This document shows, one piece after another, positions 60,222 through 64,000 of a stretch of 64,000 nucleotides of DNA. Each line of letters opens with the position of its first letter. Position 1 is the first letter of the stretch. The notes under the pieces are model-generated. The model had not been told where the DNA came from and made no database searches. It saw only the letters and a program-made list of their open reading frames with translations. The position numbers and the translations under genes were made by a program. Source of the DNA: Cellulosimicrobium cellulans (GTDB taxonomy: Bacteria; Actinomycetota; Actinomycetes; Actinomycetales; Cellulomonadaceae); NCBI RefSeq assembly GCF_016907755.1, contig NZ_JAFBCN010000001.1, positions 806,001-870,000 of the forward strand. The letters are read 5' to 3'.

Positions 60222-60668
60222 ATGGTGGACATCCTGCACAGGGTCGGGGTCGAGGGGTCGACGCCGGAGGCGGTGTACCGGGCGCTGACGACGGTCGACG
60301 GGCTCGCCGGCTGGTGGACCGAGGACACGACGGGCAGCGAGGGCGTCGGGGGAGTCCTCGCGTTCCGGTTCCCGCCGGTCGGGGGGTTCGACATGGAGGT
60401 CGTCGAGCTGCGGCCGTCGGAACGGGTGGTGTGGCGCGTCGTCGACGGGCCGGAGGAGTGGGTCGGCACGACGGTCGAGTGGGACCTGCGGCAGGACGGC
60501 GACTGGACGATCGTGCTGTTCGGCCACCGAGGCTGGGCCGAGCCCGTCGAGTTCATGCACCACTGCAGCACCAAGTGGGCGTCGTACCTCCTGAGCCTCA
60601 AGGCGCTCGCAGAGACAGGTGCGGGCGCGCCCGCCCCGCGCGACGTGCAGATCAGCGACTGGCACTGA
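60222..60668 (+). CDS. SRPBCC (AHSA1-like) domain protein
   Basis: 148 residues from the ATG at 60222 (GGGAGAGCGGCG upstream). START/AHSA1 fold: VGVEGSTPEAVYRALTTVDG, LAGWWTED, VVELRPSERVVWRVVDG, and the C-terminal helix KWASYLLSLKALAETGAG. These bind small hydrophobic ligands. Usually next to an ArsR-type regulator; here only the operators are seen. Confidence 0.9.
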   Translation: MVDILHRVGVEGSTPEAVYRALTTVDGLAGWWTEDTTGSEGVGGVLAFRFPPVGGFDMEVVELRPSERVVWRVVDGPEEWVGTTVEWDLRQDGDWTIVLFGHRGWAEPVEFMHHCSTKWASYLLSLKALAETGAGAPAPRDVQISDWH

Positions 60669-60735
60669 CCTGTCGACGGCAGACCCCGTCGTGGGCTCGT
60701 CGGGGACGCTGCGCGGGGCGGGCCGTCCGGCGCGG

Positions 60736-61005
60736 TCAGGCGACCTCGGTCTGCTCCAGGAACGACGCGAGGGCGTCGATCGAGGCGCTCGCGTCGTCGC
60801 CGTCGGCGTCGGTCGACAGCACGACCTCGTCCCCGGCGGTCACGCCGAGCGTCATGACGCTGAGGATGCTCGCGGCCTCCACGGGGTCGCCGCCCTGCTT
60901 GGAGATGCGCACGGGCGTGGGCTGGGCGGCGGCGGCCTTGACGAACAGGGCGGCGGGGCGGGCGTGAAGGCCCTCGGTGATCGCGACGACGACGGCACGG
61001 TCCAT
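60736..61005 (-). CDS. ptsH: Phosphocarrier protein HPr
   Basis: 89 residues with phosphorylated H14 (EGLHARPAALFVKAA) and the regulatory S46 position (AASILSVMTLGV). ATG with GGAGGAACCAACC. A dre-like site lies 23 bp upstream of the start. It carries phosphate from EI to the separate IIA. Confidence 0.95.
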   Translation of the reverse strand: MDRAVVVAITEGLHARPAALFVKAAAAQPTPVRISKQGGDPVEAASILSVMTLGVTAGDEVVLSTDADGDDASASIDALASFLEQTEVA

Positions 61006-61027
61006 GGTTGGTTCCTCCGGGCAGACA

Positions 61028-61043
61028 AGTGGTCTGGACCAGT
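61028..61043. promoter_or_regulatory. dre-like (DasR) operator upstream of ptsH
   Basis: AGTGGTCTGGACCAGT, a near-perfect palindrome close to the DasR consensus, just upstream of the HPr gene. Confidence 0.75.
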
Positions 61044-61072
61044 GCATCCTAGGGGATCGCCGCCCACAAGGC

Positions 61073-61089
61073 GAGGGCCCAAGGGCCTC
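61073..61089. terminator. Terminator-like hairpin after ppdK
   Basis: GAGGGCCC-AA-GGGCCTC, 36 bp downstream of the minus-strand ppdK stop. Confidence 0.4.
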
Positions 61090-61124
61090 CCGTCCGAACG
61101 CCGTCGCGGGCGCTTCCGCCCGGA

Positions 61125-63866
61125 TCACACGTCGCGTGCCGCGCGCGCACCGTCCCGCCGCTCGAGCGTCGAGCGCGCCGCCGCGAGCCGCGCGATCGGG
61201 ACGCGGTACGGCGAGCACGACACGTAGTCCAGGCCGATCTCGTCGAACAGCGCGACGGACGCCGGGTCGCCGCCGTGCTCGCCGCACACCCCGGCATGGA
61301 GACCCGGTCGGGCACGGCGCCCGCGCTCGAGCCCGACGTGCACGAGCTCCCCGACCCCGTCCCGGTCGATCGTCGCGAACGGGTTCGTGCCGACGACGCC
61401 CGCCTCCAAGTAGGCGGTGAGGAACGACCCCTCGGCGTCGTCGCGGGAGATGCCGAGCGTCGTCTGCGTGAGGTCGTTCGTGCCGAACGAGAAGAACTCC
61501 GCGTGCTCGGCGATGCGGTCCGCGACGAGCGCCGCGCGGGGAAGCTCGATCATCGTCCCGACGGCGTACGGCAGCGGGGCGTCAGCGCCCTCGAGCTCTT
61601 CCGCCATCGTCGCGTCGACGACCTCGCGCATCCGCCGCAGCTCCTCCGAGAACCCGACGAGCGGCACCATGATCTCCACGCGCGGGTCGTGCCCGGCCGC
61701 GCGCACCGCGAGCGCCGCGCGGGCGATCGCCCGCACCTGCATCGCGGCGATCTGCGGGTGCAGCAGCGCGAGCCGCACGCCGCGCGTGCCGAGCATGGGG
61801 TTCATCTCGCTCAGCCGCCGCACCTGCGCGAGGAGGTGGCGCGCGCGGGCGAGCCGCGCCGTCGTCTCCCCGCCGCCGGCCGCGGCGGCCCAGCCCTCGA
61901 AGACGGCGTCCGTCCCGTGCAGCGGTGCGCCGGGGTCCCCGACCTCGTCCTCGAGCCGCTGCACGACGAGCGACTGCTCGACGAGGTCGGGCAGGAACTC
62001 GTGCAGCGGCGGGTCGAGGAGGCGGATCGTCACGGGCAGCCCCGACATCGCGGCGAAGATCTCCTCGAAGTCCGCCTGCTGCATGGGCAGCAGGCGGTCG
62101 AGCGCCGCCGCGCGCGCGGCGTCGGTCTCGGCGAGGATCATCTCGCGCACGACGGGGAGCCGGTCGGGCGCCATGAACATGTGCTCGGTGCGGCACAGCC
62201 CGATGCCCTCGGCACCGAGCTCGCGCGCCTTGGCCGCGTCCTCGCCCGTGTCGGCGTTGGCCCGGACGCCGAGGCGCCGCACGTCGTCGGCCCAGCCGAG
62301 CACGGCCCGGAAGTCGTCGGTGACCTGGGGCGGCACGAGCGGCAGCGCGCCCGCGTAGACGTCGCCGGTCGTGCCGTCGAGCGTGATCGTGTCGTCCTCG
62401 GTGAGCACGTGGTCCCCGACGTGGACGCGACGCCCCTCGACGTCGATCCGCAGCGCGCCGGCGCCCGCGACGCACGGCTTGCCCATGCCGCGTGCGACGA
62501 CCGCCGCGTGCGACGTCATGCCGCCGTGCGCGGTGAGCACCCCCTGCGCGGCGATGACGCCCGCGATGTCGTCGGGGTTCGTCTCCCACCGCACGAGCAC
62601 GACCGCCTCGCCGGCCTTCCCGCGCTCGGCCGCGGTCTCGGCGTCGAGCACCACGCGCCCGACGGCGGCCCCCGGCGACGCGTTGAGCCCGCGCGTGAGC
62701 GGGGTCGCGCCGTGGCCGGGGTCGAGCGCCGGGTGCAGCAGCTGGTCGAGCTGCGCCGGGTCCAGGCGCCGCAGGGCGGTGTCCCGGTCGATCACGCCCT
62801 CGTCGACGAGCTCGCGCGCGACCCGGAGAGCCGCCTGCGCGGTGCGCTTCCCGGTGCGGGTCTGCAGGAGGTAGAGCGCGCCGTCGTCCACCGTGAACTC
62901 GATGTCCTGCATGTCGCCGTAGTGCTGCTCGAGCCGGGTCATGGTCGTGCGCAGCTCGCGGAACGCGTCGGGCAGCACGGTCTCCATCTCCGCGAGGGGC
63001 CGGGGCGTGCGGATGCCGGCGACGACGTCCTCACCCTGCGCGTCCACGAGGAACTCGCCGTAGAGCTCCTTGGCGCCCGTCGACGGGTTGCGCGTGAAGC
63101 ACACTCCCGTCGCCGACGTCGCGCCCTTGTTGCCGAACACCATCCGCATCACGTTGACGGCGGTGCCCAGGTCGTCGGGGATCCCGTTCGCCTTCCGGTA
63201 CACCGCGGCGCGCGGGTTGCCCCACGACGCGAACACCGCGTCGACCGACCGCCGGAGCTGCTCGCGCGGGTCCGTCGGCAGGTCCTCGCTCGTGTGCTGC
63301 CGCGCGACCGCGCGGAACGTCGCGACGAGCCCGCGCAGGTCGTCCGCGTCCAGGTCCGTGTCCTGCGCGACGCCGCGGCGCGCCTTGAGCGCGTCGAGCT
63401 CGTCCGCGAACGCGTGGGCGGGCACGCCCTCGACCACCTCGCCGTACATCTGCACGAACCGTCGGTACGAGTCCCAGGCGAAGCGCGCGTTGCCGGACTC
63501 GGCCGCGAGCCCCTCGACCGAGTCGTCCGAGATCCCGAGGTTGAGGATCGTGTCCATCATCCCGGGCATGGAGAACACGGCGCCCGAGCGCACCGACACG
63601 AGCAGCGGGCGCTCGCGCGCGCCGAGCCGACGCCCCGTGCGATCCTCGAGCGCGTCGAGGTGCGTGACGACCTCGTCCCACAGGCCGTCCGGCCACGACC
63701 CGCCGCGCTCCATGGCCGCGACGCACGCCGCCGTCGTCACGGTGAAGCCGTCCGGGACGGGCACGCCGATGCGGCGCATCTCTGCGACCCCCGCGCCCTT
63801 GCCGCCCAGCAGGGCCCGCATGTCGGCGCGGCCCTCCGCGAGGTCGTAGACGTACCGGTCGCTCAT
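61125..63866 (-). CDS. ppdK: Pyruvate, phosphate dikinase
   Basis: 913 residues. ATP-grasp N-terminus (LLGGKGAGVAEMRRIGVPVP, GNKGATSATGVCFTRNPSTG), catalytic H453 in GGMTSHAAVVARGMGKPCVA, and the C-terminal PEP/pyruvate barrel (GTRGVRLALLHPQI, SFGTNDLTQTTLGISRDDAE, AGVCGEHGGDP). It interconverts pyruvate + ATP + Pi with PEP + AMP + PPi. In a PTS-rich setting it can regenerate PEP. ATG overlaps the stop of an upstream frame by 4 bp. Confidence 0.97.
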   Translation of the reverse strand: MSDRYVYDLAEGRADMRALLGGKGAGVAEMRRIGVPVPDGFTVTTAACVAAMERGGSWPDGLWDEVVTHLDALEDRTGRRLGARERPLLVSVRSGAVFSMPGMMDTILNLGISDDSVEGLAAESGNARFAWDSYRRFVQMYGEVVEGVPAHAFADELDALKARRGVAQDTDLDADDLRGLVATFRAVARQHTSEDLPTDPREQLRRSVDAVFASWGNPRAAVYRKANGIPDDLGTAVNVMRMVFGNKGATSATGVCFTRNPSTGAKELYGEFLVDAQGEDVVAGIRTPRPLAEMETVLPDAFRELRTTMTRLEQHYGDMQDIEFTVDDGALYLLQTRTGKRTAQAALRVARELVDEGVIDRDTALRRLDPAQLDQLLHPALDPGHGATPLTRGLNASPGAAVGRVVLDAETAAERGKAGEAVVLVRWETNPDDIAGVIAAQGVLTAHGGMTSHAAVVARGMGKPCVAGAGALRIDVEGRRVHVGDHVLTEDDTITLDGTTGDVYAGALPLVPPQVTDDFRAVLGWADDVRRLGVRANADTGEDAAKARELGAEGIGLCRTEHMFMAPDRLPVVREMILAETDAARAAALDRLLPMQQADFEEIFAAMSGLPVTIRLLDPPLHEFLPDLVEQSLVVQRLEDEVGDPGAPLHGTDAVFEGWAAAAGGGETTARLARARHLLAQVRRLSEMNPMLGTRGVRLALLHPQIAAMQVRAIARAALAVRAAGHDPRVEIMVPLVGFSEELRRMREVVDATMAEELEGADAPLPYAVGTMIELPRAALVADRIAEHAEFFSFGTNDLTQTTLGISRDDAEGSFLTAYLEAGVVGTNPFATIDRDGVGELVHVGLERGRRARPGLHAGVCGEHGGDPASVALFDEIGLDYVSCSPYRVPIARLAAARSTLERRDGARAARDV

Positions 63867-64000
63867 GGCTGCTCCTCGTGGTCGGCGGCGGTGGCCGCGC
63901 CGTCTCCTGCCCGACGGCGGTCCGCCGCCCGGGTCTGCGGGGTCGCCCGGGCGAGGTCGTCGCCCGGGGGCTGCGGTGCGTCGTCGGGCGCGAGGGCCCG
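63863..64000 (-). CDS. 3' end of an unidentified gene upstream of ppdK
   Basis: The minus-strand frame is open to the window edge for 45 codons and ends in a TGA that overlaps the ppdK ATG by 4 bp (ATGA), the operon junction used throughout this window. The visible tail is Ala/Arg/Asp-rich and low complexity, so the family cannot be named. Confidence 0.45.
   Translation of the reverse strand, partial: RALAPDDAPQPPGDDLARATPQTRAADRRRAGDGAATAADHEEQP

Noticed and set aside
1-64000. Insertion sequences, prophage, integrases, tRNA or rRNA genes
   Set aside because: No transposase, integrase or RNA gene signatures were recognised in either strand.

Overview
This is high-GC DNA (roughly 75% G+C) with dense codirectional operons, ATGA/GTGA start-stop overlaps, many GTG starts and G/C-ending codons. 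That composition, together with GlnR-type and DasR-type operators, a CopD/CtaG fusion, a UroIIIS-winged-helix fusion and an ECF42/DGPF pair, points to an actinobacterium. A Cellulosimicrobium/Cellulomonas/Isoptericola-like member of the Micrococcales is my inference; no 16S or tRNA gene is present to confirm it.

Layout. 1-2.2 kb: end of a 2-oxoacid dehydrogenase operon (E1-beta tail, E2). 2.3-14.8 kb: a complete assimilatory nitrate pathway in two GlnR-type units. The first is a nitrate transporter, nitrate reductase and flavoprotein/[2Fe-2S] partner. The second is nirB-nirD followed by the siroheme genes cysG, hemD-wHTH and a CbiX-like chelatase, which supply the NirB cofactor. 14.9-18 kb: SoxR and a divergent quinone reductase plus efflux pump with a SoxR box in the promoter spacer. 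18-22 kb: acetyltransferase, nitroreductase and two flavin monooxygenases. 22-27.7 kb: a MoxR/DUF58/VWA operon. 28-36 kb: PPOX protein, CopD-CtaG copper protein, DUF559-like protein, S9 peptidase, and an ECF42 sigma factor with its DGPF/YCII partner. 36-40.5 kb: a second ECF sigma, small proteins, hydrolase/WYL regulator pair, VOC protein and TetR. 40.6-46 kb: TetR-controlled MMPL exporter and YhgE/Pip membrane protein. 46-47.5 kb: trypsin-like protease and a small companion. 47.7-51.6 kb: copper module (YHS protein, CopA, periplasmic protein, CopZ) with two CsoR-like boxes. 51.6-54 kb: thioredoxin/NHL protein and a small secreted protein. 54.1-61 kb: a split PTS (IIA, two IIB, IIC, EI, HPr) with a DasR-like regulator and dre sites. 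61-64 kb: pyruvate, phosphate dikinase.

The most unusual signal is a large set of compact palindromic elements. One family (three exact 40-bp copies) lies inside two unrelated genes, the E2 linker and cysG, always in the same reading phase, so it adds the same kind of peptide to both proteins. Other palindromes sit in insert-like segments of nasA, its flavoprotein partner, cysG, hemD, the chelatase and the MMPL exporter. A second family of about 55-bp hairpins occurs four times between 30.7 and 36.4 kb, and one copy supplies the stop codon of a gene. These resemble protein-coding palindromic elements of the Rickettsia RPE type, but in an actinobacterium.
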